The position numbers and the translations under genes were made by a program. From assembly GCA_030762935.1 (NCBI GenBank), contig CM060883.1, positions 99,014,501 through 99,078,500 on the forward strand: a stretch of 64,000 nt of DNA, read 5' to 3'. The notes beneath the pieces were generated by a model. That model did not search any database and was not told the origin of the DNA. It saw only the letters and a program-made list of their open reading frames with translations. Source of the stretch: Hymenopus coronatus. Taxonomy: Eukaryota > Arthropoda > Insecta > Mantodea > Hymenopodidae. Numbering within the stretch: position 1 is the first letter of the stretch; each line of letters starts with the position of its first letter. Positions 1 to 11,026 of this stretch are shown here, piece after piece.

Positions 1-50
1 AAGTGCAATACCTTTTTCTATACACTACATAGTACGTGTAGAGAGAGTAA
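1..50 (+). mobile_element. 3' end of a family P dispersed repeat
   Basis: The first 50 bases match the right end of the AT-rich family P repeat, with the imperfect palindrome around tacatagt and the terminal gtagagagagtaa. The rest of this copy lies outside the window. Confidence 0.75.
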
Positions 51-3000
51 AAACGTGTAGACCCTAAAAATAATACTTCGAACCTGGCTATGCAATATCT
101 GCCTCTTAGATTGGCCACTAAATTCACAATTACAAGCCATTGCATGTGCTGTATTCCTGACTAAGAACTCTTTAGGGACTAGGGATAATCAACACGAGCC
201 CTGAGACATAACAAGAGTGTGTTTGCTCGCTCCTGTCTCTCCACTTTAACAGCTTGCTAAGTGTAATAATTCTTTTAGTGTCAATGTCAATAGTTTACAT
301 TCCATTTCTGTGTAATAATAATGGTCATTACAGTGCTTATGCCATTCTAGTATAATACATGCCTATGTGCATTATGACAACTATTTGAGCTAAAATATGT
401 GTTTTTTACGAGTTTGTTACACATATTACTCCGTATCTTCCGCGTGAATTTTTTTGCAAAATTTGAATATTTTGACAGCGCAAGTATTTATGAAAGACGG
501 AATCACTTATCGCGTTACTCCCCAGTAAGTGCAATGCAATATATCAACACGGCAGCACTCCGATTGGCTGCCGGCCTGGTGGCATTTGAAACTCACTAAC
601 TTATCTGGTAACAACTCACTTCCTAGCTTTCATTAAATTTTTCACATGTCCAGATCTGTTGCGCGAGCTAGAAGTAGCGAGTTTGTGATCTGATGAAGCA
701 GAAATCCTAATAGCATTTTCAGCAGAGCAACGAGGCATAGACTTGGAATGGGAACGGATCGATCGCCCGAAGAGCAATCCTAGACTATATTATGAACTAC
801 AATACCTTCCGTATTTGCTTCAGCTTGGGAGAAACTTGTACATGAAATTCGTCCATGATTAAGCAGGATTTCGACATATAAAACCACTAATTTGGAAGGG
901 ACGTTTTGAGCGCATCATTTAGGTATGTATCACAGGCTGACCAGTTGTTGTGCTCTAGGATGTTATTAGTAGACTTACGTTATTTAAATTCACCGATTTT
1001 CTATAACTGTTTGTGCAAGTTTAACTTTTCTGTTTAAAAATCTGAATTCACAATGATAAGCATTTATTTTTTAACGTAAAAAAATTCTCAAATCTTATGC
1101 TCTCGCACTGTTGTGTATTACTTTTGTTGCTATGCTAATGGAGTGAAGTAGCTTTTCTATAAATGTTAGCATGTTATAATTAATACTAATGGAACAATCT
1201 TAATGGGTGACGTGAGTGAATGTTTTTCGCATGAACTTTACTCAGTGAGACACTTTTTACAAGTGTTATTTGCATTGTTTTTTTCTTTCACAAGTTAGAT
1301 GAACTTTATGCAAACGCATTAAAAATAAATTACGAAATTATTTGGCACCCATAGATGACATTAACGAGATAGTCTTCATATGTTCATAAATAAAAGTTAG
1401 CTTCTCTCGCAGAAGTTCATTTATACCTGAGCTGGCAAACAATGATTATTGCAGCTATACAGTTGATTTGTGGTATAGATAACCCTTTATACAAACCACT
1501 TTTACTTCTCAGAGCAATCTGGATACTGCTGAATTACAGCAACAAAAGAAAACATGTCAGCATCTTGCAGAGCACCACGGTCCGCTGCACACCTTCAAGG
1601 CATGCTTCTGATCAATCATTTCATGTTCAAATGTCCCATTGTTGGGAAGATGACCTGCAAGCGCTTGAAGAGTCATGGAGCTATAGGGCAATTCCACAAA
1701 TACCAGTGTATGGACACTTAACACTGTCTTGCTGCAATACAATATCAGCACTGTGCCTAGTAGCATAAGCTATACATTCGACACCCCACAACATTACTGA
1801 CCAGCGCCAAATCTGCAAATGTCTGGAACTGAGCTTCATCATAACCTCACCTGACGACGACGACGACGACGATATACACATAAACGTCCATCACACAACG
1901 AAAGCGAGATCGGTTTGTGAATGGACCTTTGAGCCATTTCCTATGTTGCTGAGCAAATCGGTGTACTTTCTGATGCCGTTGCAATTTACGGAGTTTTTTA
2001 CAAGGTAGGTCTTCGGATCTTAAACCCTCTTCTGGAATCCTCTTTCGTATTGTTCACTAAAATCAGTAGCGGCCGGCTTGAAGGGCTACAGGGGCACGTG
2101 CCCTCTCTACAACAATTTTCAGCAAATAATTTCTCCATAATGTTATCAGCTAAAATGCTAAAAACTATAGCGCTCTTTGTACAATTTAAAGCTTCTGTAA
2201 ACTCTTTCAGCATTGCACAATTGTAGTGAAAGTGGCATTTCTCAGATACAGACAATTTTGTGTTCATCCTATGTTTGTTGTGCGGGGTACGAGAGACTGA
2301 GAGGGGAAGCTACTCTTTGGGCACGCGGGCATGCGTGGTCATTTGCCGCACATGCCCAAGAGAAAATAACTAGAAAAAAAATTTGAGCAACATTCCTCAC
2401 AAAATGTTTAGCAAAAGATTCATAAATAGAATTAAATGATATGAAACGAAACTATAGTTTCAATGTCGTCTTTACTTGGAAACAAATGCCGAACGAAATG
2501 TATAAAATGATGTTATGCGGTGGGCATTTACAATGTTGGCACACGCTAACCCTAGCAGCAGACAACGTGCATCTGTGCGGCTGACTCACGTGTTTTGTAA
2601 CTCAGACCATGTTTTAATTACCACGTTGAAATCGATTTGAGTACACTTAGCGTATTGAATGGGGCATGGAAACTGGGATTCAATTCGTATTGAGTTTTAG
2701 ATTCGATCCTCTTAAAAGCTGGGATCAGAATGAAATCGGATCGAAGAATGAAAACACCTCCGTATTGAAATCGTTTTGAAGACGGTAAAGAAACTGTTCT
2801 TGTGCTATACGCGTTGCACGCGGTAGTCATTTGTTAATACCTTTTTTAACCCTTAACAGGAAATGCGTATCTTTGAGACACGTATTTTATTTCATTATTT
2901 TGTGTTGGCAATACTACGTATCAGTAGGTTATTTATTATTATTATTATTAATATTTCATTTGCCGTATGATGGTGCGGTTCATTGTTGGTATTGCGCTAT

Positions 3001-3106
3001 GTTAGTAAGTGTATCACATGTTCTGTTGTTAAGTGTATTTTTCTCATGTCCACTTACTGATTTTGCAGAGAATATGTACAGCGTTTCTCTGTTTAGAATA
3101 ATGGAT
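51..3106. other. AT-rich stretch without a supportable gene
   Basis: No gene is supportable here. Open frames are short (under 110 codons), on both strands, and show no recognisable domain. It contains a (CGA)n triplet run at about 1853-1873 and a short TTA run near 2935-2950. A few open stretches on the minus strand (1998-2267, 1557-1766) could be old transposase debris, but I cannot assign them. Confidence 0.6.
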
Positions 3107-3120
3107 ATCAGGACTATAGA

Positions 3121-3579
3121 CCCCCCAGGGGCCTACTACGGTAGGTACGGGTTAGGCGCACCCGGGGTCCCGAGCCACCTTGACTCCCTCTGTGGGCAAC
3201 CTCAGAGTGGTGAGGGAGTCAGTAGGTGAAAATGCCCACCCACGTGTAGGCCGTGCGTGGAGACCCGTGTCGGTGAAGAGGAATATCCTGGTTGGTTGAG
3301 GGTTGCGTACCTGAGCCTGGGCTTCTGTCTTTCAGTAACTGGGGAGGGTGCGCAGCCTAATACACCGCTTTGGTTTCTGATTTGCCTAAACGGGAGGCTA
3401 GGGACTAACCCACCCCTAGTCAATCGGCCAGGACTAGGTATTACACCGAACTCCAGGGTGAGTGGGACGGCGAGCCCGCTATATCCCCTGTGTAGCCCTG
3501 TCACCCCAGTGGGGTGACCCCTCGTTGGGCTCCGTGGTGGGTGGGGAGCACTGGGGGATGAATTTATACCATTTTTTCT
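3121..3579 (+). promoter_or_regulatory. Structured 5' leader of copy A (likely internal promoter / 5' UTR)
   Basis: This 459-bp GC-rich leader stands out from the AT-rich surroundings and is kept in all five copies. Near the start, CCTAC (3132-3136) pairs with GTAGG (3141-3145) across a TACG loop, a UNCG-type tetraloop. TGACTCCCTC (3181-3190) pairs perfectly with GAGGGAGTCA (3212-3221). An upstream open frame of 86 codons at 3257-3517 ends just before the ORF1 region. It is intact in A, C, D and E but shifted in B by a one-base deletion. Non-LTR elements of this type usually carry an internal promoter at the 5' end. That role is inferred; the hairpins are read directly. Confidence 0.6.
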
Positions 3580-5031
3580 ATGGCACCAAAATTAAAACCC
3601 CTTAATAAAGACGTTGGAAAGGAAGTAGTCGAGTCATGTGGTCCTCGCTACTTGGTTATTCATAGGACAGAGGAAGGTAAGAAGTTCCTTACGGTGAGCC
3701 CTTTTACTATCCAAAAGGGTCTCGATGCCATTGCTGGTCCTGTTAAATCCTGCGTTCGAGCTCGCAATGGTACACTTCTTGTCGAAGCCAACTCCGCCTC
3801 GCAAGCTGCAAGGATTCTTAAAGCCACCATTTTAGCCAGCTATCCAGTGAAGGTCGAGGTGCACAAGTCGCTGAACTCCTCCCGCGGTGTAATAACAACC
3901 CGCGCGTTGGACGGTTTGTCTATTGAAGAGATCCAAGAAAATCTAGCGACTCAGGGTGTCTCAGCTGTTTATCGGGTACAACGTAAGATCAACGGTGAAT
4001 TCCTGCCTACTCGTACCCTGTTTCTTACTTTTGATCGGGTTGATCTGCCTCAAAAGATTAGAGCAGGGTATGAAGCCATCGAAGTTAGGCCTTATATACC
4101 CAATCCGCTGAGGTGCTTTAAATGCCAACGTTTTGGTCACACTAGTGAGTTGTGCACCGGCAAGTCCACCTGCGTCCACTGCGGTGACATCTCCCACGAT
4201 GGGGCTTGTGCTTCAGCTCCGTCGTGTGTGAACTGTAACGGGGAACACCCATCTAGTTCCCGAGACTGCCCCCGTTTTGCAGAGGAACGAGCGATCCAGG
4301 AGATACGGGTGAAAGAGAAGGTGTCCTTCTTGGAAGCCCGGAAGCTCCTGCGACTCCGCCAACCCTCTGCCCCGAGGTCCGGTACCTATAGCTCAGTTGC
4401 AGCTAAACCGGTACCGCGTCGGGAAATCGCAACACAGACCGGCGATATGAACGGGGCTACAATTGCGGAAAAGGTTATTTTAGCCCAAGCGCTGCCAAAG
4501 CCTTCGGCACCTACACCCAAGTTGGTATCAACATCTGCCAAATCCGCTAGCTTACAGAATAGTCCTGCACAGTTGTCACCGAAAGCCTCGACCTCTGGAA
4601 CTAAAGTTGGTAAATTCACGACGTCTTCTGCCCCGGAAAAACAGTTTAAGACCAAGTATGTACGACAAGACTTTTTGAAAGAGAATGTGCAATCTATTAC
4701 CAAGTCATCTAAAGGTAAGAAAAGTTCACGCAACTCCACACGTGTATCCTCCTCTGAAGGGTCATCTGGGGAGGAGGGCGTGAATCGGCGACGGCCGTCT
4801 TCGCCGATCAGCACATCCAATCGGTTCGAACTACTTGGACCTAAAACTGCTCTTGAAAAAGGGACCTCCCTTGTGGAGGAGATGGACCAGGAGGATTCTG
4901 CCGCCACTGCCAGAGGGACAGTGCGGAAACGGCAGGATCGTGCTCCTGAAAATAGTACTAGCCCAACGCCTAAGAAGAACAAATTGAACCGACCAGCTAA
5001 TCCCAATCTGCAGAAGCGTCTTTCGATTTGA
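3580..5031 (+). CDS. Copy A ORF1: Gag-like nucleic-acid-binding protein
   Basis: This 483-aa protein would bind the element's RNA and form the ribonucleoprotein. Three zinc knuckles are visible: CX2CX4HX4C at residues 179-192, CX2CX4HX3C at 198-210 and CX2CX3HX6C at 216-230, the usual trio of jockey/I-type ORF1 proteins. The N-terminal 170 residues are basic, with no motif I can name. The C-terminal half is Ser/Pro/Lys-rich and probably disordered. The ATG is the first in frame after the leader and follows a T-rich run. ORF2 starts 22 nt after the stop in another frame. Residues 8-14 lie in a segment that differs in every copy type; A is two residues shorter than the others there. Confidence 0.93.
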   Translation: MAPKLKPLNKDVGKEVVESCGPRYLVIHRTEEGKKFLTVSPFTIQKGLDAIAGPVKSCVRARNGTLLVEANSASQAARILKATILASYPVKVEVHKSLNSSRGVITTRALDGLSIEEIQENLATQGVSAVYRVQRKINGEFLPTRTLFLTFDRVDLPQKIRAGYEAIEVRPYIPNPLRCFKCQRFGHTSELCTGKSTCVHCGDISHDGACASAPSCVNCNGEHPSSSRDCPRFAEERAIQEIRVKEKVSFLEARKLLRLRQPSAPRSGTYSSVAAKPVPRREIATQTGDMNGATIAEKVILAQALPKPSAPTPKLVSTSAKSASLQNSPAQLSPKASTSGTKVGKFTTSSAPEKQFKTKYVRQDFLKENVQSITKSSKGKKSSRNSTRVSSSEGSSGEEGVNRRRPSSPISTSNRFELLGPKTALEKGTSLVEEMDQEDSAATARGTVRKRQDRAPENSTSPTPKKNKLNRPANPNLQKRLSI

Positions 5032-5053
5032 AACTTATCCCATAATATACTCA

Positions 5054-8000
5054 ATGGCTATCCTCCATTGGAACATACGCGGAATTCGACCACATCGACC
5101 AGAGCTTGACTTGTTGCTGCGCCAGCATGAACCCTTGGCTGTATGTTTACAAGAGACGAAGCTCCGTCCACAGGACACCGTTACCATCAGGCAGTACTCC
5201 TCCGTACGATGTGATTTATCCCCGGAGGACGGTGTCCCGGCACATGGGGGCACTATGATGCTTATTCGAGATGATATTTTTGCCAACTCCGTACCCATAC
5301 AATCTGCAATCCAGTCCGTTGCCGTCAGCATTAAGCTACACTCCGCTTCATTCACCATTTGCAGTATCTATTTGCCTCCATCTGCGGACCTCTCGCACAG
5401 CGACTTAGAACACCTCATTTCGCAGTTGCCACCACCCTTTTTATTGGTAGGCGACGTGAATGCCCATCACCCTCTTTGGGGCTCTCCTCGGGCTTGTGCG
5501 AGAGGTACGCTACTTAAAGACTTCTTGGATAGTCAGAATCTTGCTCTCTTGAACACCGGAGAGCCCACCTTTCTATCTGACGCATTTCATAGTTTTTCAC
5601 ACATTGACATTGCAATTTGTTCCCCTCAGCTGGCAGTCACCTTATGCTGGAATATCATCTCGGATTTGCATTCTAGTGACCACTTTCCTTGTCGTATTAG
5701 TGTCTTGACACCCGTTGTATGTTCCACCCGTTTACCTAGTTGGCGCCTAGACCACGCCAGCTGGGAACTGTACTCCCACTTGGCTGAATTTAGCTACGAA
5801 GAGCACGACTCTGTGAACCACTTGGTCGAACATCTTACAGGGACCATTCTTTCTGCTGCTGAGCAATCCATTCCGCGTTCGACTGGCTACAGCCGTCGAT
5901 TTCCGGTACCTTGGTGGACCGCTGACTGTCGGGATGCTATTCGCGCTCGCAGACGAGCTCTACGGGTTTTCCAGCGTTTTCCTACACTGGATAACCTGAT
6001 ACACTATAAACGGATGCGTGCACATTCTAGGCGGGTTATTAAGGATAGCAAAAAGATGTCATGGAATAAATTCGTGGGTTCCTTTAATCGACATACACCT
6101 TCCTCTGTCGTATGGGATAAGTTAAGACGTGTGGCTGGGAAACCGAACCATATGCCCATCGCCGGTCTCAAAACACCTACCGGAGCTGTTGTTGATACAT
6201 TTGACGTGGCGAATACTTTAGGCAGTGCTTTCGCTGAGGTGTCTAGCTCAGGCAACTATTCCCCTGAGTTTCTTACAGTTAAGAACCAGGTGGAATCTCA
6301 AGAATTCTCGTTTCTTTCTGGCAACCTTGAGGATTATAATCGCCTTTTCACCCTGGCAGAGCTAGACAATGCACTCTCCTCTTCACGACACTCAGCACCA
6401 GGTCCAGATGGTATCCACGTCCAAATGTTGCAACATCTCTCTCCTGATGGCAAAGATTTCCTACTCGAGGTCTATAATCGTGTCTGGGTTGATGGCATTT
6501 TTCCAGACAAGTGGCGGGAGGCCACCATCATACCCATTCTTAAACCTGGAAAGGACCGCCATCTTCCTTCCAGTTACCGTCCTATTTCCCTCACCAGTTG
6601 CGTTTGCAAGGTGATGGAACGCATGATCAATGGACGGTTGGTGTGGTGGCTGGAATCCCACAATCTTCTGACGAACATCCAGTGTGGCTTTCGACGACGA
6701 CGTTCAACTGCTGACCACCTTGTCTCTCTGTCAACTCAGATTATGGACGGGTTTCTTAAGAACAGCCCCACAGTTGGGATATTTTTTGACCTCGAGAAGG
6801 CCTACGACACGTGTTGGCGGGCGGGAATATTGCGTTCTCTGCACAACTGGAACATACGTGGACGCCTACCGTTGGTCATTCAGGAGTTTATGCGGGACCG
6901 CGTTTTTCGAGTGAGGGTGGGTTCGGTTTTTTCTAACCATTTTATTCAAGAGAACGGAGTGCCGCAGGGCTCGGTACTCAGCGTGACTCTATTTGCTATT
7001 GCGATAAATTCCATATCACTATGTGTGCCTCAAGGTGTCTCTTCCTGTTTATTCGTGGACGACTTTGCCATCTTCTGTACTTCTCAGCGTACACCGTTTT
7101 TGGAACGCCGTCTCCAGCGGTGTTTGGACAATCTCTATGCATGGAGCTCGAAACACGGTTTTCGTTTCTCCGCTGAGAAGACAGTCTGCGTTAACTTCTG
7201 GCGCCGTAAGTGGCATATGCCGCCGTCTCTTCGACTCGGGCCAGATTTACTTCCTTTCGCAGACGAGGCGAGATTCCTTGGTTTGATCTACGATCGGAAA
7301 CTTTGTTGGGCACCACAAATAGCACAGCTTAGAGCACGATGTGACCGTTCTCTAAATCTTTTACGGATACTAAGTGGCAAGTCTTGGGGTGCGGATCGGA
7401 CGACATTGCTCCGTCTTTATCGTATTGTGATTCGTTCGAAGTTGGACTATGGCAGCATTGTGTATTCTTCAGCTCGACCTTCAGTGCTCGGAAGGTTAGA
7501 CACAGTCCATAACCAGGGCATCCGTGTGGCCGTTGGAGCTTTTCCAACGAGCCCAGTTGTTAGCCTCTACGCCGAATCGGGAGAACCTCCTCTGCGTTGC
7601 CGGCGTGATGTCCTGCTTGCTAATTATGGCTGTGGGCTGAAGTGTATGCCTGGGCATCCAACTTATCACGCGTTTTTCTCCCCTGAGCTGCACGAGCGAT
7701 ACTGCCTCCGCTCTCTGAGCCCCAGGCCAGCAGGTTTTCGTTTCCGTGAGCTTCTACGCCAGCACCATGTTGACATTCCTCGGCTGTTATCCAAGGGAGA
7801 GAGTATACACCCCCCTTGGTTACGCGCTACCTCCCATGTCGATCTCGGGATGACGCTCTACGGGAAATCTGTTACGCCTCTTGATAGTATTCGTCGTTGC
7901 TTTTTAGAATTTTTATCCAAATACAGTGGCCGTATTTGTATTTACACCGATGGTAGTAAGAGCCCCGACGGTGTTGGATGTGCCTTCGTAACTGGCACCG

Positions 8001-8743
8001 CAACTTCTACTTACGGTTTGCCTAGTTGCACATCTATATATTCTGCCGAGCTATATGCTATTTATCAAGCCCTTCTGTATATTCGACGTCGAAAATTAGG
8101 TGACTGCCTTATTCTTAGTGATTCCCTTAGTGCCCTTCAGAGCATTCGTGAGCTGTACAATTACCATCCTTTGGTGCAGCGCATCCAGGACGTTCTCCAC
8201 ATTTTGCACGCTTCTGGTTTTAATGTGGAGTGCGCATGGATTCCTGGACACGTTGGCTTGCCAGGGAATGACACGGCGGATTTGGCAGCGAAATCGGCAG
8301 TCACAGCGCCCAGTGTTACGATTACCCATTCAACAGCAGAAGATTTTAGAGTGGCTGTACGGAGAGCCGTTTTTTCGACTTGGCATGCGGAGTGGTCGGC
8401 TCTCCGTGGTAATAAGCTGCGAGAGGTGAAGGACCTCCCTGTCAACTGGGTAACCTCCTCTCGTTTATTCCGCCGGGAGGAGGTAGTACTAGCTCGGCTA
8501 AGAATTGGCCACTGTATTTTTACTCACAGTTACCTTTTTAAACGTGAACCTGCTCCTGTCTGTGCGCTCTGTGGGGAGGCACAGACAGTTCGTCATGTGT
8601 TGCTGGAGTGTGGTCACCTGGCACACATTCGGTCATCTATGGGCATGCCGGCCTCTCTTGCTGAGGTGCTGGCAGATGACCCAAGAGCAGTGGACAGGGT
8701 TTTTAAATTTTTAGCAAAACTTTCTTTTACCTTGACGTTTTAG
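5054..8743 (+). CDS. Copy A ORF2: APE endonuclease / reverse transcriptase / RNase H
   Basis: This 1229-aa polyprotein carries out target-primed reverse transcription. The APE-type endonuclease spans about residues 1-230, with N7 (HWNIRG), E34 (QETK), D134/N136 (GDVNAH) and D209/H210 (SDHF). Reverse transcriptase spans about 460-760, with FVDD at 667-670 as the YXDD-equivalent catalytic motif. RNase H spans about 955-1090, with D966 (TDGS), E999 (SAELYA), D1023 (SDSL) and D1073 (GNDTAD). A C-terminal zinc motif CX2CX7HX4C lies at C1170, C1173, H1181 and C1186. All expected catalytic residues are present and there is no internal stop, so the copy could be active. It differs from copy E at about five residues. 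Translation probably needs reinitiation after ORF1; that is inference from the 22-nt spacing. Confidence 0.95.
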   Translation: MAILHWNIRGIRPHRPELDLLLRQHEPLAVCLQETKLRPQDTVTIRQYSSVRCDLSPEDGVPAHGGTMMLIRDDIFANSVPIQSAIQSVAVSIKLHSASFTICSIYLPPSADLSHSDLEHLISQLPPPFLLVGDVNAHHPLWGSPRACARGTLLKDFLDSQNLALLNTGEPTFLSDAFHSFSHIDIAICSPQLAVTLCWNIISDLHSSDHFPCRISVLTPVVCSTRLPSWRLDHASWELYSHLAEFSYEEHDSVNHLVEHLTGTILSAAEQSIPRSTGYSRRFPVPWWTADCRDAIRARRRALRVFQRFPTLDNLIHYKRMRAHSRRVIKDSKKMSWNKFVGSFNRHTPSSVVWDKLRRVAGKPNHMPIAGLKTPTGAVVDTFDVANTLGSAFAEVSSSGNYSPEFLTVKNQVESQEFSFLSGNLEDYNRLFTLAELDNALSSSRHSAPGPDGIHVQMLQHLSPDGKDFLLEVYNRVWVDGIFPDKWREATIIPILKPGKDRHLPSSYRPISLTSCVCKVMERMINGRLVWWLESHNLLTNIQCGFRRRRSTADHLVSLSTQIMDGFLKNSPTVGIFFDLEKAYDTCWRAGILRSLHNWNIRGRLPLVIQEFMRDRVFRVRVGSVFSNHFIQENGVPQGSVLSVTLFAIAINSISLCVPQGVSSCLFVDDFAIFCTSQRTPFLERRLQRCLDNLYAWSSKHGFRFSAEKTVCVNFWRRKWHMPPSLRLGPDLLPFADEARFLGLIYDRKLCWAPQIAQLRARCDRSLNLLRILSGKSWGADRTTLLRLYRIVIRSKLDYGSIVYSSARPSVLGRLDTVHNQGIRVAVGAFPTSPVVSLYAESGEPPLRCRRDVLLANYGCGLKCMPGHPTYHAFFSPELHERYCLRSLSPRPAGFRFRELLRQHHVDIPRLLSKGESIHPPWLRATSHVDLGMTLYGKSVTPLDSIRRCFLEFLSKYSGRICIYTDGSKSPDGVGCAFVTGTATSTYGLPSCTSIYSAELYAIYQALLYIRRRKLGDCLILSDSLSALQSIRELYNYHPLVQRIQDVLHILHASGFNVECAWIPGHVGLPGNDTADLAAKSAVTAPSVTITHSTAEDFRVAVRRAVFSTWHAEWSALRGNKLREVKDLPVNWVTSSRLFRREEVVLARLRIGHCIFTHSYLFKREPAPVCALCGEAQTVRHVLLECGHLAHIRSSMGMPASLAEVLADDPRAVDRVFKFLAKLSFTLTF

Positions 8744-8933
8744 TGTGATAGCGGTTTTTTTTTTTTTAAACTCTTTTGGTTTTAATGTGTTGATTTTAGA
8801 TGGAGTTTTATATCCAGCTCTGGTTAGAGGGCTGGACGTTTCTGTTACTTCCGTTTCAACTGTGTTAGCTCTTTTATTTGTGTTTACTTTTTTGTTTGGT
8901 ATTTTCTTACTGGCTATTGCCAAGTTTTAATCA

Positions 8934-8982
8934 TAAGGGCGCTTATGACCCCGGCAGTTGAGCGCCCTTAAACACCATCATC
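8934..8982 (+). promoter_or_regulatory. 3' terminal hairpin and (CAT)n tail of copy A
   Basis: TAAGGGCGCT (8934-8943) and AGCGCCCTTA (8961-8970) form a perfect 10-bp stem with a 17-nt loop, followed by AACACC and a CAT repeat. All five copies end this way, for example B near 22955-22992, D near 30494-30531 and E near 49158-49196. This is a plausible recognition structure for the element's own reverse transcriptase. There is no poly(A) tail. Confidence 0.7.
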
Positions 8983-8996
8983 ATCAGGACTATAGA

Positions 8997-9604
8997 GACG
9001 TAGGTGGAGCCGAGCAAGTACAGGAGGATTCTGACGCTCACCAAGAAATGGACTTGTTGCTTACAATAAGAGGCTTGACGAGAAAAGCCAGTTGATGTTT
9101 CATGATGAGATTACTACGTGGACAAATATAAAATTGAAGAAGCCTGATGCTCTGCATAATAGGAAGAGCAAGTGCAGTATTTGTCCTTATTTATACACGA
9201 TACAAATGTTTCACGTGTGAGAAACCAGTATGTTCTCAATGTGTAAAATGCTTAGAATAATGAGATTTCTGTGTTTCACTTAAAAACTAAACATTTTTTA
9301 CATTTTACCCCCGCAGCAGAAATTCGTATTGTTATTTGACTTAACTATATTCATATGTAACATTCTATCACATATTACTTCATGTATGTATTGCTTATTA
9401 CTCAATAGAATGTAAATGTTTATGAATAGGTGACTTATTGCGTATCCGTGCCCCACAGACACGCATTTCCAGTAAGCGATTAAAAGTAGCCTTTTCTGTT
9501 GCTCTGTGCTAGGTTATAACATAGCCACTATTGTGCTCTATACTTTGCAATGTATTGTCAAATATAATTATTAACTTCAAAACTTGCTGATAATACACAG
9601 ATAA
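8997..9604. other. AT-rich spacer, no gene
   Basis: I see no coding frame, RNA gene or repeat with copies elsewhere in the window. Confidence 0.55.
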
Positions 9605-10450
9605 ACATGTGATGTGTTCTATTAACATGACTTTCTGTTCATTTCTGCAACAAAGGCTTCTATTTTCGCCATCCTAAGCGAGAAAAGTAGCTGAAATAGT
9701 CTTATTACTTGCTTCCTTGTAAGTAGAAGCGAAATAAGGGAGTACCATCATAGGCTAAAGTGACAGTCAAAAGCTGGTTGCTATGTGACTGAAGTTCCTT
9801 TGTTTGTATGGACAGGAGTTGACAAATTCTCGTATGAGAAAAGTATACGTTTTTCAAGGCTGAAACCAAAAAACAAGGAATATCTCAAAAACGATCAACT
9901 GCACGAAAAAAAATGTATATTATATAAATTGTGTGTTTTAATGACCTTTACTTTTTTTGTGTGGTAAGTTTTTGTCTATCTCTTACGGTTTAGCAATTAT
10001 AGAAAATTCCTCAAAATTCATCCAGAATAAAGTTGTCTTCAGAGGCTATTCCCAGAAAATTCAAGATATACATTTTATTTTTCAGGTAAATATCTTTAAT
10101 ATACGATATTTTAATCAAAATCGTCAGAGCCATTTTTAAAAAAATCAAAATTTTCGAAAAATGTTCCATGTAAAGAGTGGTTGAGGGTGGGGGATTTTCT
10201 TTAAAAGCTTCGTGTCGCATCCTTGGAAGATACCAAACTTAAATAGCAAGTTTGATATTCAACGGTCTTTTCGTTTTTGAGCTATGCTGTCCACAGAGAC
10301 ACACACACGGATCTGTTTCTAAAAATGCTTTTTTTGGATTCAGGGGGACCCAAAACATGTATTTCCGGTGAAATCTCGGTATTGAATTTTTTGGTGCATT
10401 ACAATACCTTCTCTAGACACTATGTACATAGTATACGTAGAGAAAGTAAA
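9605..10450 (+). mobile_element. Family P dispersed repeat, full-length copy
   Basis: This is about 845 bp, starting at a GATGTGTTC-like left end and ending in the palindromic tacatagt segment and gtagagaaagt. It aligns by eye along its length with the copies at 34751, 40769, 50431 and 55511. Possible 8-bp flanking duplicate: aaacatgt on the left, aaatatgt on the right (one mismatch). Open frames inside are short and not shared between copies, so it is non-autonomous. Confidence 0.75.
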
Positions 10451-10861
10451 TATGTAGCTCATAATGTTAAATAGTTGCTGAGATAATGGGAACTTTAACA
10501 TTGGCAAAATAGGATATCTGTACTCCCCGTCAGTCGTTTTTCAAACTCGAGCTGAAATACAGAGGATTATCTTTGTGGTACGACTGTGAATGTGTGTGTG
10601 GAAGCTGCGACTCATACTTTTTCGATTAACAAACGTGAAGTGATTCTTCTCAGTCGCCGATAGAAACACTAGGTTCGGATGATGAAAACTTGTGGAGACG
10701 CAATAAGCTGGCTTTCACTAGGCAGGCATGCAGAACGGCTTCACTAGAACGGAGTGGACGTAACGACTCCGAAGACGAACACACCTTGGGCATTGATGTA
10801 ACGTCACGTGACTAGCGGGGCAATAACCACCTCGCTGATAACGTTGTTGATAGTTATGCTA
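10451..10861. other. Spacer, no gene
   Basis: I see no supportable feature before the minisatellite. Confidence 0.5.
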
Positions 10862-11026
10862 CATTCACAATGAGATGCAACCGCAGACGTAACGTGGCAC
10901 CATTCACAATGAGATGCAACCGCAGACGCAACGTGGCATAAGCGCAGACGCAAGGAGGCACCATTCACAATGAGATGCAACCGCAGACGTAACGTGGCAT
11001 AAGCGCAACGCAAGAAGTTGGCACGG
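10862..11026. repeat. Small minisatellite, three units
   Basis: Three tandem units start with cattcacaatgagatgcaac at 10862, 10901 and 10962. The first is 39 bp; the second and third are about 61 bp because they carry an extra taagcgca-like extension that is itself a partial duplicate. Confidence 0.85.

Larger units (their letters stand above)
3121..8982 (+). mobile_element. Non-LTR retrotransposon copy A, full length, I superfamily
   Basis: This is a complete element of about 5.86 kb, flanked by a 14-bp direct duplication ATCAGGACTATAGA at 3107-3120 and 8983-8996. Order: a GC-rich leader starting CCCCCCAGGGG, ORF1, a 22-nt spacer, ORF2, a 3' UTR with T tract, a hairpin and a (CAT)n tail. 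Both ORFs are open. Gag-like ORF1 plus APE endonuclease, RT and RNase H in ORF2 is the architecture of the I superfamily; I or Nimb is my best clade guess. The last tail bases and first TSD bases overlap (ATC), so the 3' border is ambiguous by a few bases. Its ORF2 and 3' UTR are closest to copy E. Confidence 0.95.

Noticed and set aside
1442..1768. 108-codon open frame
   Set aside because: No recognisable domain, overlaps other frames on the minus strand, and no homologue in the window.
3121..3230. HDV-like ribozyme at the 5' end
   Set aside because: I could find strong hairpins but not the nested double pseudoknot by hand; left as a test, not a call.
3202..3504. 100-codon antisense frame in the leader, repeated in other copies
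   Set aside because: Sequence identity of recent copies explains it; no protein motif and no sign of constraint.
4386..5054. 222-codon open frame antisense to ORF1, present in A, B, D and E
   Set aside because: It is the shadow of ORF1's codon use; it changes with ORF1 and has no domain or start context. In C it is interrupted by a change tied to ORF1's own variation.
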